The position numbers and the translations under genes were made by a program. From Toxorhynchites rutilus septentrionalis (taxonomy: Eukaryota; Arthropoda; Insecta; Diptera; Culicidae): 64,000 nucleotides of DNA. The notes below the pieces were generated by a model. The model made no database searches and was not told where the DNA came from. It worked only from the letters and a program-made list of their open reading frames with translations. The stretch lies in contig NC_073744.1 in NCBI RefSeq assembly GCF_029784135.1, forward strand, positions 10,437,429 through 10,501,428. The letters are read 5' to 3'. The stretch's first letter is position 1. The number at the start of each line of letters is the position of its first letter. This document shows positions 22,501 through 33,331 of the stretch, piece after piece.

Positions 22501-25500
22501 TAACGTTAACTTTATTTCATAAAAACGTGACCTGTTTTCTGATTTGGCACCCTTAATGAAGGACGTAGTTCTACGTCAAAACCTAAAAGTTAATAATTTT
22601 TATTGTGTTATCATTAATTTTATCCTAAAAAGTTATATTAAACTTGATCGTTTCCATCAATTAGATTAAAGCTCTCTAACCGCTCTACAATATGTTCTTT
22701 GACAACCAACTTCTATACTTGGTTTCAAGAAAAAATGTAACCATTGAACGTTGAGGTGTAATTTAAGTGGCTATTATATGTACAGTGGGGTAAAAATCGA
22801 AATTTTTGAAGGTTTTGTTTGAATTTTCACCAGGAATTGTTTATAACGATATTGCAGCGAAATTAGGAAAGATAGATTTTGGATGTCAAAGAACAAATTG
22901 TAGAATTGTGGTTTGAGAATTTTAATTTGATTGATAGAAACAATCAAGTTCATTATGAATTTTTGGGATAAAATTAACACACATTAAAAATCGCTAACTT
23001 TGAATTGTTCACTCCCAAAATATATTATTAAATCCGCTAATTTGGATGTTCCACTACTATATCCTGTACTAAATTTTATCATCTTTCAAATGAAGGCAAC
23101 ATATTTGTCTTATGCAGTGTACTTTTTAGTGTAGATCCAGTTTGAGGCAACAGAGTCCGAAACAAAAAAAAATTCTATGACTATGTCATTGCTGAAATCC
23201 GAATATATGCGTAGAAGGATTTTTTCATTAAATATGATCATCTATCACCTTCTGAGAGATTCTGGAAAAAATATTTTTTTTATGTGAGAAAGGTTTTTTC
23301 TAACTGTGAGGGGATGAATCAAAAATTATATTCTTTTTTTATTTTCAATAAACGAAAAAAAAAATTAGACTCGATTATTTACAGTGAAAAGAGATCGGAG
23401 ACTGTATATAATCAAGTCCGCGCTGTTCTCAGCGTATGTTTTTTCACATTTTAACATCAACACACTATAACTCTTTCTCAGACACTATTTCGGTACGACT
23501 AATAGTTTTTGAGATATAAATTATCAAAGATTTCTGTTACTAAAATCGATACGCCCTTTTCCAAAGTTACACTTGAGTCACAAAATCCCAATTGCTGTGG
23601 AAAACTCATATTTCCTCCATCCCAAACGGAATACGAACTTTCATTCGAATCAAAAATACATGTTTTTGAAATCTGCATTTTAGGACGATTTCATTTGGAA
23701 TTGCTCTGAACCAGTTCAGATGATACTTACAACAGCGGCATATGTTTTAAACTGCGGCTTCAAATCGTTGCCTTTGAGGGTGATAAAAGCACCCAAATTG
23801 CCGGTAGCATCACTGAAATGAATGGTAAACAGCCTAGTGATAATCACACACTGGCAGATGAGATAAGAGAGATATCTCACCAATAGTTCGGAGCCGAGAA
23901 CACCGTGATACACTTTCCATCGTGCGCCACCTCGTATCCATCGTTCTTAACTTCGTGGCTGCGAATGATGTAGTCCAGCTTGTTGTGTGCCAGGAATGAT
24001 TTGGTCACGTCAGGTCCAAACTGAATGCCGATGCCCCGCTTGGAAGGAGCCCTTCCGTTCTGTGGCTGTGGATCGGACCATAGCAGTTCACACATCAAAC
24101 CCTCCTCCGGAGGTTGCCTGTTCCGTTCAATGGTGCGCAGGTCGTCCAGCGACACTTCGTCCTTCGAGAATAGACCACCGTGCATGACGAGCACTTTGTC
24201 ATTGATACAATGACACAGCGGGAGCCAATTGTAGACCATGGTGAACATCTCCGACATGGTTTGGGAGTATTTCGCTACCACTTCACCCGTGAATCCGTAC
24301 ATCTGATTCATGCTCATACTTTCATGATTACCTACGAAAAAAAAAACATACGCGTAAGTGGGATCGACCTCAAAACATTGCAGCAAGTGTCAAACCTCGT
24401 GACATGAAGAAGTGATCCGGATAAAGCAGTTTGAACCCGAAAAGCGTGAATATGCATTCAACGGAGAACGAGCCTCGGTCGACGAAGTCCCCGTTAAAGA
24501 GATACGGATTGGTCTCTGATGGCAGTCCGTTGATATTGAAAATGTTGAGCAAATCATAGAACTGACCGTGAATATCACCACACACGGTAAACTTGCGATC
24601 GTCCGGTACAGTGATGTCAACCAGGGACGGTTGTTTCTTGAACAGCGCCTCAACGTCACACAGGATCTACGGAAAAGCATCTCGAATTGTACGAAAATTG
24701 ATCAACAGAAGTTTTAAACTAATCCTACCCTATAGGCAAAGTTTTTGTGGAGTTTCTTCTCGATTTTATACCAATCCATCAGACTGTTCATAAACTCTAC
24801 CGTAACTTTGCCGTCTTCCAATTTCGGACCCTCGTAATCGACCTCGATTGCTGCGGAAACATATAACCGATTTAGCTTGTGGTTCCTATCTGTTCCTTCC
24901 CATGTCAATACTCACTGGCCGATTCCAAATCCCGACACATTTCAAGCAAACTCTTCTCCACCTTGTCCACCGCTATCGCTCGCTCGAAGGCCATCTTTTT
25001 GACGACTTTGTTGCACTCGGTGTACTTCATCTGGGCGTCTTTATCATTCGGACACCGCTTGGCCACGAATTCGAGATCCGACAGGGCTAGTTTGAACTTA
25101 CCCAGGGCCATGTGGGCCCCCGCTCTCCTGTAGTATCCCTTGAGATAGGCCGGATTGCATTTGATCGCCTGGACGGCATCGTTGAGCGCATAGCCGAACG
25201 ATTCCTGCCGAAGATAGGCAAAGCTACGATTCGCGAAATAAATGGCATTTTCGCTGTCGAGTTCGATCGCCTCCGTGTACAGCTTGATGGCATCCTCGTA
25301 GGTTTTATCTGCGCGAAAGATGAATGCAAATAATGTAGTTCAAGGGCTTCACAAATCCAACTTTCTAGAATATAATTGAATAAATCCTTTGGCTGTAAAC
25401 AGTCAACGAGTCATGTAATGTTCTATTCTAGGTTATGAAAGAGGATGTAATTCATCACAAATACATGTATAGTATATGGAACTAATGTAAATTCAAAAAC

Positions 25501-25636
25501 GCTAGAATTTCTGCTTACTTTTAAAGCATTCGTTTGCCTGGTTCTTTAATTCCTCTGCCCGTGCCTTGTTCGCCCCCACGTTTTCTCCGTCCGTCGATGT
25601 CACGACACCGCTGTCCGGCGTTGCGGAAGATGACAT
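19515..25636 (-). CDS. PpD3: serine/threonine protein phosphatase 5 (TPR-PPP)
   Basis: Seven minus-strand exons: 25519-25636, 24916-25308, 24729-24850, 24396-24666, 23881-24331, 23731-23812 and 19515-19571. All junctions are GT-AG and in frame, giving 497 aa (human PP5 has 499). Residues about 28-150 are three TPR motifs ([33 protein letters not shown]), which in this family bind HSP90 and autoinhibit. The catalytic half has GDIHG (Asp242, His244), NGDFVDRG (Asp271), GNHE (Asn303, His304), MHGG and RSHE, the metal-binding and catalytic residues of PPP phosphatases. The last exon encodes [14 protein letters not shown] and TAG. The enzyme dephosphorylates Ser/Thr in HSP90-linked signalling. The last intron is 4.16 kb, the others 57-210 bp. 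Confidence 0.96.
20040..20165. repeat. dispersed repeat related to 16140-16350
   Basis: A TTCTGTACTCCGATCGATTT... block with repeated GAAATATTTCGAACGATTTG and a closing CATTCTGTATTCCGTTCGAA resembles a TTCTGCATTCCG...TTCGAAATATTTCGAA block at about 16150-16350. Both are rich in TTCGAA inverted motifs, suggesting a small foldback family. Confidence 0.45.
20503..21370 (+). pseudogene. internally deleted mariner transposon
   Basis: A short plus-strand frame around 21030-21290 joins a mariner N-terminus (EKSEFRVLM) directly to the C-terminal block [15 protein letters not shown], then [13 protein letters not shown]. The N-terminal DNA-binding domain and two thirds of the catalytic domain are missing. 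Imperfect terminal repeats (TCAATAAGTT... on both sides, near 20515 and 21345) fit a non-autonomous mariner of about 870 bp. It lies in the PP5 last intron and contains a smaller TIR element at 20729-20890. Confidence 0.75.
20729..20890. mobile_element. 160-bp TIR element (MITE)
   Basis: GCGTCGCGCACAAATTACGTA at the left end mirrors TACGTAATTTGTGCACGACGC at the right end. The interior has C-rich runs and no coding capacity. TAATG-like sequence occurs next to both ends. It is nested inside the mariner derivative. Confidence 0.75.
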
Positions 25637-25639
25637 TTC

Positions 25640-27051
25640 ACACCAAAATAAGATTCACTCCCACCGGAACTGCCAGCGTTTTTCGACTTTGCGGTCTCAG
25701 TAAATTCCGCTCTATCAACCTAGGATGTAATTTTTGATGTTTCTTAGACTGTGACGAAAAATTCAGCAAATATAACAAAAAACAACGACCTGCGTTCTGA
25801 TACAACTGAATTTGGTTTGATCATCGAAAGGAACAAACCAGCGAAGAAAAAATAAGACGTCCAACAGCTGTCATTGGGAAAACAATCGTCTGCCCAAGTG
25901 GTGTTGCGTACAAGAATGAACGTCTACTGGTATTTGCTACCCGAGAAAAAAAATTTCACACAACTTTTGGGGCTCGGAAGTACAATGATTCGCTTCTAAT
26001 TAGACATGCTGAGGCGATTATGACTTGTAATTAGTGTTAGCCTAATTGGTGCGGACTCAATTCACTTCATTTCCAAGCAAATTCGTGCATTTTTTCAAGC
26101 GATTTCTTGCAATACATTCTCAAACCACCAGAGATGCCAGATTTACAAATATGCTTGTAAATTCACAGACATATCTGTAAAATACTTTTTATTTTTATTG
26201 CAGACTTTTTGGATATAACAATATTTCACAGGTTTATGAAAAATGAGAGGCTGTATTCATCACATCAAAGATATTAGAATCGCCGTATGACATATTTCCA
26301 TAGTTTTAATATATCAAACGTTTTCATATTTAGTTTATATCAATACACATGACGTTAGACCTATTTTTTGAGTCATTCATTAACACTTTGGCGTCCGGCG
26401 TAACTAAAGTGGTTACGTAGGCAAAATATGTCGCACAGCAGTGATGTCGTGAGCATAGTATTGCTCAGTGGCCGACGACAGTATTTCAGTATCTTTTGCA
26501 TTCTGTTGGTGTTTTGTTTGGTAACAATAACTTGTACACGTCAACGTTTTTTATGATTTCATAAGTACTTTTGCCCTGACATCATTGCAGACGAAAAAGA
26601 CAATACGATTCTTCACGATGAATGAAAAATTACATTAATTTACTATACATACTATACATTTACTATACTACATTTCGAAATTTTATGACAGTGAGGGAAC
26701 AGAGTCGAGAACTTATGAGAACTATCGATGAGATTGGTAAAACTTAACAGATTGTAATTTCCCGATAATGTCAAGAACGGCCGGCGACAAACCAAGTAAA
26801 CCGAATTAGCCCTCCGGCGCCAAGCGAATAATTTTTTAGCAAACGTGTGGACGGCAACATGTGTGTCGCTAATTTCCTTAAAAATGACTCTCCTAGAGGG
26901 GTCTCTTTTGAGTAAACGACAATGAGTTGATTCTCAAAGCCCTGACTGAACATCTTTGAGTAATATTAAGATTGACTACATCCAAGCGATAACGGAAATC
27001 GTTTACTCCCAGTTCATGAGCATCCCTCCAACATCGCACTGTTAGCCTTTA
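25640..27051. other. upstream flank of PP5, no supported gene
   Basis: The part next to 25636 should contain the PP5 promoter and 5' UTR. The rest is AT-rich without recognisable genes or repeats. Confidence 0.35.
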
Positions 27052-27600
27052 TCTATCTATATATATAAAAATGGAAAGCCGAATCTGTTCGTAAGCGGAA
27101 AACACAAAGAAGGGATGGCCCGATTTCAGCCTTCTTTATTTTGTTGTATTCATCTCTTCCCGTAGATCAACATAGTGAAGAGCAAAATCGGAGAATTTTC
27201 GGAAAACTCTGAAGGAATGTCGGAAAATTTTGAAAATTGAATTCGCATATGATCAAAAATTACATCATGATAAGCGTTGTTAGGCCATTCGATATTTGTG
27301 CTAGCGAAGTTGATCTTTGTTCGAAAGTGGAAATTCATTTTCAGGCAGAACAATGCATTCCTCTATCTTCTATCTGTCTATCTATATAAATAAAAATGGT
27401 AAAAATGGAAAACCAAATGTATTGTTAATCGTAAAATCCATTGAAGAAAAAATCCCTTTTGAGCCATCTTCATTTCGCTGTATTTGTTGTATTCTGCCCA
27501 TAGAACAATGTTATATTGAGAAAAAGTTTAGAAATTCGTTCTAAAGAATTCATATCAAAACAATAATTTTGGGCGGGACGAAGTTCGCCGGGTCAGCTAG
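27052..27600 (+). mobile_element. Helitron-type non-autonomous element
   Basis: Begins with a TCTATCTATATATATAAAAA-type 5' end and ends GACGAAGTTCGCCGGGTCAG then CTAG at 27597-27600, followed by T. This is the Helitron signature (5' TC, 3' CTRR with a GC hairpin, A|T insertion). A second 5'-like start near 27368 (TCTATCTGTCTATCTATATA) suggests one copy nested in or fused to another. No Rep/helicase coding. Related ends are at 53471, 62839 and 63633. Confidence 0.75.
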
Positions 27601-28321
27601 TATACATATATACAGCCATTCCATGCGTTCTCAGGGGGGAAAATGATTTTTGAAAAATCATATCTCAAAACGAAAAAAATTGCATCTCTGAAATCGAAAT
27701 ATGTTATGTGAAACATCCTCATCTTTCAAGAAAAATATTAAAAATATAGCGCCCTCCAGTCAAAAGCCATAAATACAATAAAAACAAATACAATCGATAA
27801 TTACGAAAATAAAAACCATTTTTTTTTGCAAGTTCAATATTTTTTAATAAAAAGCTAGCTCATTGGCTTCATTTAGATATGTCGGACCACCCTGAAATGG
27901 AAATGGTCACCCTAACGAAAAAATTTAAAAATACGGGTCTAATGTTTTGCGATAAAGAACAAAACTACCACTGAGAACCACTATATCGGTTTGGCATGGA
28001 ATGACTGTATATATACAAAATATACAAAAATATACAAAAGACAATCTTACGTGCATCGCAATGTACAAATTATTAATGAATCTATGAAAATTAACGTTAA
28101 AAGACATTTCTACAGATTCGCACACTTTTACAGACATTTCACATTTTTAACAGACTTTCACATATTTTTACAGACTTTTTTCAAAAATCATCTGGCAACC
28201 CTTCGTTCCACTTTTCATCAAATGTTTTCAAATCGCAAGAGTAAACATTTACGTGACTGTGACTTCGTTTGTTTTTATTTCGTTCGGAGAAATGTTATAT
28301 CGAGGAAAGTGGACATTAAAA

Positions 28322-28456
28322 ATGCGTTGCTCAGTGAAAGGCTGCCCGAATACTAGTGAAAATGTTCGCGTTAGCTTTTATCGTATACCCTCGGAAACGT
28401 ATTTACAGACGCGCTGGGTCGATTTTTGCGGAGACGACAAACTAGTTCCGAATAAA
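28322..28456 (+). pseudogene. THAP-domain gene fragment interrupted by a MITE
   Basis: Starting at ATG 28322 the translation is MRCSVKGCPNTSENVRVSFY, continuing RIPSE and RWVDFCG. This fits the N-terminal half of a THAP zinc finger (C-x4-C, FYRIP, the invariant Trp). The reading frame then runs straight into the foldback MITE at 28455-28682. Beyond the MITE a GTAAGT donor at 28702 and an acceptor at 28764-28765 precede an open stretch to a TAA near 28935 (KRNLVRNRNAFST, HQHEAQIALPLY). The second half of the C2CH motif is not visible as host sequence. THAP domains bind DNA in transposase-derived regulators. I infer a disrupted gene or transposase relic. Confidence 0.6.
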
Positions 28457-28682
28457 GCGCGATTCACATACAACATCCACGTTCCGTCTCGTCAAGTTGC
28501 GTCAATTATTCTTTCAAGCAGTTCTTATGCATACATTCACATACACCGGCAACGGCAACTTCGACTTGCCGTTGCTGATGTATGTGAATGCTTCAATAGG
28601 AATTGCAAGGAAGAATAATTGACGCAACGTGACGTGACGGAACGTGAACGTGACGTGGATGTTGTATGTGAATCGCACTTAA
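28455..28682. mobile_element. foldback MITE, copy 1
   Basis: Almost entirely palindromic. GCGATTCACATACAACATCC at the left is matched by GGATGTTGTATGTGAATCGC at the right, with inner inverted blocks (CACCGGCAACGGCAAC / TTGCCGTTGCTG). TAA/TTAA stands at both ends. A near-identical copy lies at 41903-42143. Confidence 0.88.
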
Positions 28683-28935
28683 GGGTTCCCGTATCGGTGG
28701 AGTAAGTACGATGTTTCAATTATTGACAACCAAAAGTGTAGCAAACCTTTCAAACACATTTACAGGTTAAAAATACATCGTTACAATTCAACCGGAAAAG
28801 AAACCTCGTGAGAAACCGTAATGCCTTCTCCACAATTAAGCCGGTAGTTGACTCAGAAGATTACGTCCATCATCAACACGAAGCGCAGATTGCTTTACCG
28901 TTATATTCATCACCAGGACTAGCGGATCATAATTA

Positions 28936-30390
28936 AGCGGATTTCATTCGGTCAGCTTCACCAGCAAAGCTGTTTTCATCGACGTTAGAAAAACGTCTCT
29001 AAAACATTTAACTGTTGCTATGTATGTACGTATCGAAATTCGCCAATATCGAATTTTGCTCCCACATTAAAATCTTGGAGTGAACTAAGCGTTATTCATA
29101 GGTTGTTTATATTCTGTCAGGTTCTGATACCTTGCAATATAAGATGCTCTTTCAGAGATGCAATGGTCAATTAAAAAATTGACGGAAAAATATAGTTTGT
29201 TCATTTTATAAGTTTAATTATTTTTGCCTTTGATAACAACACTTTTTTCACAGTGTTGATTATCAAAAGAAAAATAACACTCCTGATCATTGGATCTTTT
29301 TTGACAGCCGTTTTGATTCAGTCCGCACTACCTAGCACCAGCAGTACTGGTAACATTAGAGAGAGTGGTATAAACAATTATTTATTTATTTATTTATTTA
29401 TTAATCTCCGACCTAGTCGCACAGATCTTAAACTCAAACTACGTTCATAATTCGATTTTTAAAAACGTTTTTAGTCATATTAAAGTCGAAGCTGCTACTA
29501 ACATTGTTGATTGCTCTTAGGCAACTGCTGAACGGGCTGTTGAACCCATAACTTGTTCTATGTTTAGGAACGATAATTAAAGACTATTGTCTAAGTTGAC
29601 GTTGAGGACCGTAAAACGAAACTTTTTCAAGTAAGGTTACGGAGGGCGAAGCGCACGAATTGCCTTTGTACACGTTCAATGCGGATCACTTGAGCAACGT
29701 GATACTTGCGTTCACTCGCGGCAAAACACTCCACAAACAGTTTCGCCGCATTGAAATCGCGTTCGCATCACGTTTACTATGTCAGGTCCGGGTGGGTTGC
29801 ATTTGATTTCCGCATTCGTGAACGAAAGAGCTTTCCCGCTAACGAGCCAGCGCCCGCGCCCGCATCGCATTCACTATGTCCTCGGCCTAAGCCACGAATT
29901 CTAATAATATAATATGCAAAAAATACTGAATGATAAAATCAAACTTTGGAGAGGCTGAATTTAAAGAACGGAAGAACCAGAAGTTGCCAAATGAAACCGT
30001 TTAAAAATATGAATATTCAAGATTAGTGGTTTTCCTCCTATTCGTCTGTCTCTTATTTGCTTTTTTCCATACTTTCTTTCTATCCTTTCATTCTTTCCAT
30101 TCAGAAATATAGTCCGAAACAACGTTATTAACCTATCGAGAGAATTTGTTTTTGCATCCACACTCGCAAGGATAATAAAAAAATGTTTCCACTAATAGGC
30201 GCAATGAGAAATAATTATTCGCTATGATGAAAGTCACAAAAAGACAGAGATCTCTCTATCACATTAGCAAATACGAAATAGTATTATTTGTTTTAATCTA
30301 AAAGTCTGTTTGTTCTGTATGGATTAAAAAGTAAAATAGGAAATAAATTTATGTGTTTCAACGGTCATGTTTCAATAAAATACAATATAT
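28936..30390. other. AT-rich intergenic DNA
   Basis: No gene is supported. Contains a (ATTT)n microsatellite at about 29380-29400 and a short GC-rich patch at 29700-29890 with no family match I recognise. Confidence 0.35.
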
Positions 30391-30392
30391 TA

Positions 30393-30991
30393 GGCTGTCA
30401 AAAAAGTCCTGCGGTATTTTTTTTTAAATTTTCATTTGTTCATAAAATTAGTTACAATCATCTGTTTTAAGTCAAATATGCGCCGTTTTGTTTGATGACT
30501 TGTTCCCAACGAGATGCCAACTTCATAATACCCCTGTTATAGAAGCTCGCTTCCTTATTGGCAAAAAACTCGGATATCCAATTTTCACAGGCCTCTTTTG
30601 TGGCTAACTTCTGACTACCTAACTCGTTCGCCATGAACAAAAACAGGTGGTAGTCACTTGGTGCAAGGTCCGTACTATACGGCGGATGCAAAAGAACCTC
30701 CCATCCGAGCTCCCGGAGCTTCTGGCGCGTCACCAAAGAAGTGTGTGGCCTGGCGTTGTCCTGATGGAAGACAATGCGGCCTCTGTTTATCAAAGATGGC
30801 CTCTTCTTCATGAGTGCTACCTTCAAGCGGTCCAGTTGTTGGCAGTACAGGTCCGAATTGAGCGTTTGGCCATAGGGAAGCAGCTCATAATAGATTATTC
30901 CTTGACAATCCCACCAAACACACAGCAGAACCTTCCTGGCCGTTAATGAGGGCTTGGCCACCGTCTGAGCCGCAGGACTTTTTTGACAGCC
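30393..30991 (-). mobile_element. internally deleted mariner with intact catalytic triad
   Basis: Perfect terminal inverted repeats GGCTGTCAAAAAAGTCCTGC (left from 30393, right to 30991) are flanked by TA at 30391-30392 and 30992-30993. The minus-strand 181-aa frame (30467-31012) runs from inside the TIR directly into the transposase catalytic domain: VWWDCQG, HQDNARPHTS and PPYSTDLAPSDYHLF. From the Asp in HQD to the last Asp in APSD there are 34 intervening residues, the DD34D spacing of mariner. The N-terminal helix-turn-helix DNA-binding region is absent, so this is a deletion derivative, not autonomous. Confidence 0.9.
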
Positions 30992-31166
30992 TAATATTAA
31001 TTTCATTCGCAAACAGTTATTGATATAATAATGTTATTTATTTTGTAATGCGTTGTATCGAAAATATAATTAATTATAAAAAACGAGCGATTTAATATCT
31101 TCAAATTAAAAACCTTTTCCTATCTGGCATCTCTGCTACAGCTAAAGAACGGAGAGGGACAAACCT

Positions 31167-31358
31167 AAAGGCTGATTTTGACGATGCCAGTCAGCGCTCT
31201 AGTTGAAGTATCCAGTGAATAGAGAACAGACACTCTGTTCAAGTTAGAGGCCAATTACTTGTTCGATACTGGTACAAGTAACTTGGACAGAGTGTCTGTT
31301 CTCTGTTCACTGGATACCTCAACTAGAGCGCTGACTGGCATCGTCAAAATCAGCCTTA
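31167..31358. mobile_element. 192-bp foldback MITE
   Basis: The left arm (AAAGGCTGATTTTGACGATG... through GAACAGACACTCTGT) is the near-perfect reverse complement of the right arm (ACAGAGTGTCTGTTC ... CATCGTCAAAATCAGCCTT). The loop of about 30 bp includes ACTTGTTCGATACTGGTACA. No coding capacity. Confidence 0.88.
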
Positions 31359-31689
31359 AGAGGACAAACGAAAACAAATTGACGACATATCATGAAGAGA
31401 GGGACAGATAATCCTTCCGCATCTCACAACTCACACTCTGCAGCTTTGTCGCTTCACAGTCCTTTGGCTCTACAGCACTTCAGATTCAGCTCACTATGAT
31501 GAAGCGAGTCGGATGAACAGCTCATGCGCGGATGGCTCATCTCTACAGAGAATCTCCACACTTATGTTATGTCTATGAGTGCATACAACCAAGGGCAATG
31601 ATATTGAATTCATTCCAATTCTAAAAGACGACTTTTAGCTGCTGCAGATAGCAGAAAAAGCAGTACTCTAGAATAAACAGAAGAGTTGT

Positions 31690-33260
31690 TTTATAAAGCG
31701 TTATGAGAGATCCCCCGGGTGAGATTTTTTTTTTCCAGTTGAGTTGGAACTTCGTTTGCGCCAAGTGCAGAGCGCCGTATCCTCTGACAGCGGTGCAGAC
31801 AGCCCGGTATAGCGCGTTTTGGTTGGCGCGTTCTGTGAAGTACTCCCGTAGTTGAGGTAACTGGGCAACACACTGCGCAGATATATCAACGATTCAAACT
31901 TCCCCTTCTTTGCGTGGTAATGATACTCTCTTCAGTGCCGATTAAGGATGGTGCATTCCGACCTCTTGGAATGCTTTCCTCATCCTCCTCTCAAGGACAT
32001 CTAGGTGAGTTTTGCACCACTTGACTACTCCAAAACTGAAGGTCAACAGGGGAGCCTCGAATGTGTTGATCGCACGTACCTTGTTCCCCGCGTTCAGGAA
32101 ATTCTTCAGGACACAGTTCACTCGATTAAGAACTTGCTCCGTTTTGATGTCGGAGTGGCGAATCTCGGTGGTCTGTCCGAATCCGAGATATTTGTAAGAT
32201 TCGCTATGAACCATGTCCCTGGTAAATTCGCCGTCAGAGACCTCGTAGCCTCCACATTCGATGAGGAGTCCTTCCAGCAGATGGACATGACGGTCGAGGC
32301 CGAACTCAATTCAGATGTCCTTACCTATGTCTTCGACAGCCCGGATAGCTACACCTAGACGCTGATGTGAATCTTCTAACCTTTTCTATTGAGCGTTCTA
32401 CTGAGGGAGTTCAGTGCCAGACAAAACCAAAGCGGGCTGAAAGAGTCGCCTTGGAATATCCCCCTCTTTATCTGCAGCGTTCTAGACTGCACCACATTTT
32501 TTCCCTTCATTGAGTTGTAGAGACATGCTCTACTGCCTCATCGCTTGTTGCAGAAACCATGGCCTGGTTTTTGTAGCAATACGTATTTTTCTTGCATCCT
32601 TTCTGCTCGATAGACACGTTATCGGTGTCTATCGAGCAGAACACACCGAACACACGACGGTCAGCTTCTTATGCCAGAAAAAAAAAACTATCGAGGCCCG
32701 GTGCTGCCCAGTTCTTCAGGTACCGAGAGGCTTCGCGAACATCGTTTTCTCCTACGATGATAGCCCAGCCCAGAAGTTCGTCACATCGCTTATATCTGAC
32801 ACACGTTGTCTGTAGTCAGGCTTCTCGTCTCTAATGTGGTCGTAGAATGCTTTCTCGTTATCTCTGAACATTCGATTTTGTTCTTGGCGCTTTGCAGAGT
32901 CAGAGTAACGCTTCGGCCGTTTTGATAGAACGCTCAAATGCTGTACCAGGTCGTAGGTCGCACGATCACAGCAACTCGGTCACATAATTTCGCAGATCTG
33001 CTACCTCTTTTATACGCCATCAGCCTTCCAATTGTCAGCCTGCGCGAAACTGTGAGATCGCCTCGTCGTCATGGAAGACCAGATCGCGTAGTAATTGTTG
33101 ATCTGGCTGTGGGTCTTCCGGCTCAGGGGTTTGTTGTACTGTGGCCTCCACTGGTGCTGATTCGTGAGCCCTATTCTCGAATGAATTGCTCAGCCGTAAT
33201 GAAGTTCGTCTCGACACATCGCTTGCTCTGTTTAGTCTGGAGCTTAGCTCTCTCTTCGTA
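31690..33260 (-). pseudogene. decayed second copy of the RLE LINE
   Basis: Minus-strand pieces match the 10894-14556 LINE block by block: SYKYLGFGQTTEIRHSDIKT and GVVKWCKTHLDVLERRM (about 31950-32210), KRYSDSAKRQEQNRMFRDNE (about 32850-32930), and the PEPEDPQPDQQLLRDL linker (about 33090-33130). Large internal deletions and frameshifts remove the RT core and the endonuclease. It ends 70 bp from the stop of the DUF4485-like gene. Confidence 0.9.
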
Positions 33261-33331
33261 ATAATACAATTTATCGCATTACTTCTACAAAATATATTTA
33301 TTTCTACAATATGTCAACAAATTTAAAGTTT

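Larger units (their letters stand above)
19617..23714. mobile_element. 4.1-kb element with about 250-bp terminal inverted repeats in the PP5 last intron
   Basis: The segment 19617-19890 is the imperfect reverse complement of 23430-23714. Shared landmarks from outside inwards are AGAGCAATTCCAAATGAAAT, TTTTTGATTCGAATGAAAGT, a TATTCCGTTTGGG block, a GGGCG.ATCGATTT block and GATAATTTATATCTCAAAAA. The outer ends lie only 46 bp from exon 7 and about 17 bp from exon 6, so the intron without the element would be about 64 nt. The interior holds a mariner derivative (20503-21370), a MITE (20729-20890) and unassigned AT-rich DNA. No coding sequence of its own is recognisable. Confidence 0.78.

Noticed and set aside
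29706..29912. 68-aa GC-rich frame as a gene
   Set aside because: No motif or conserved start, isolated patch.
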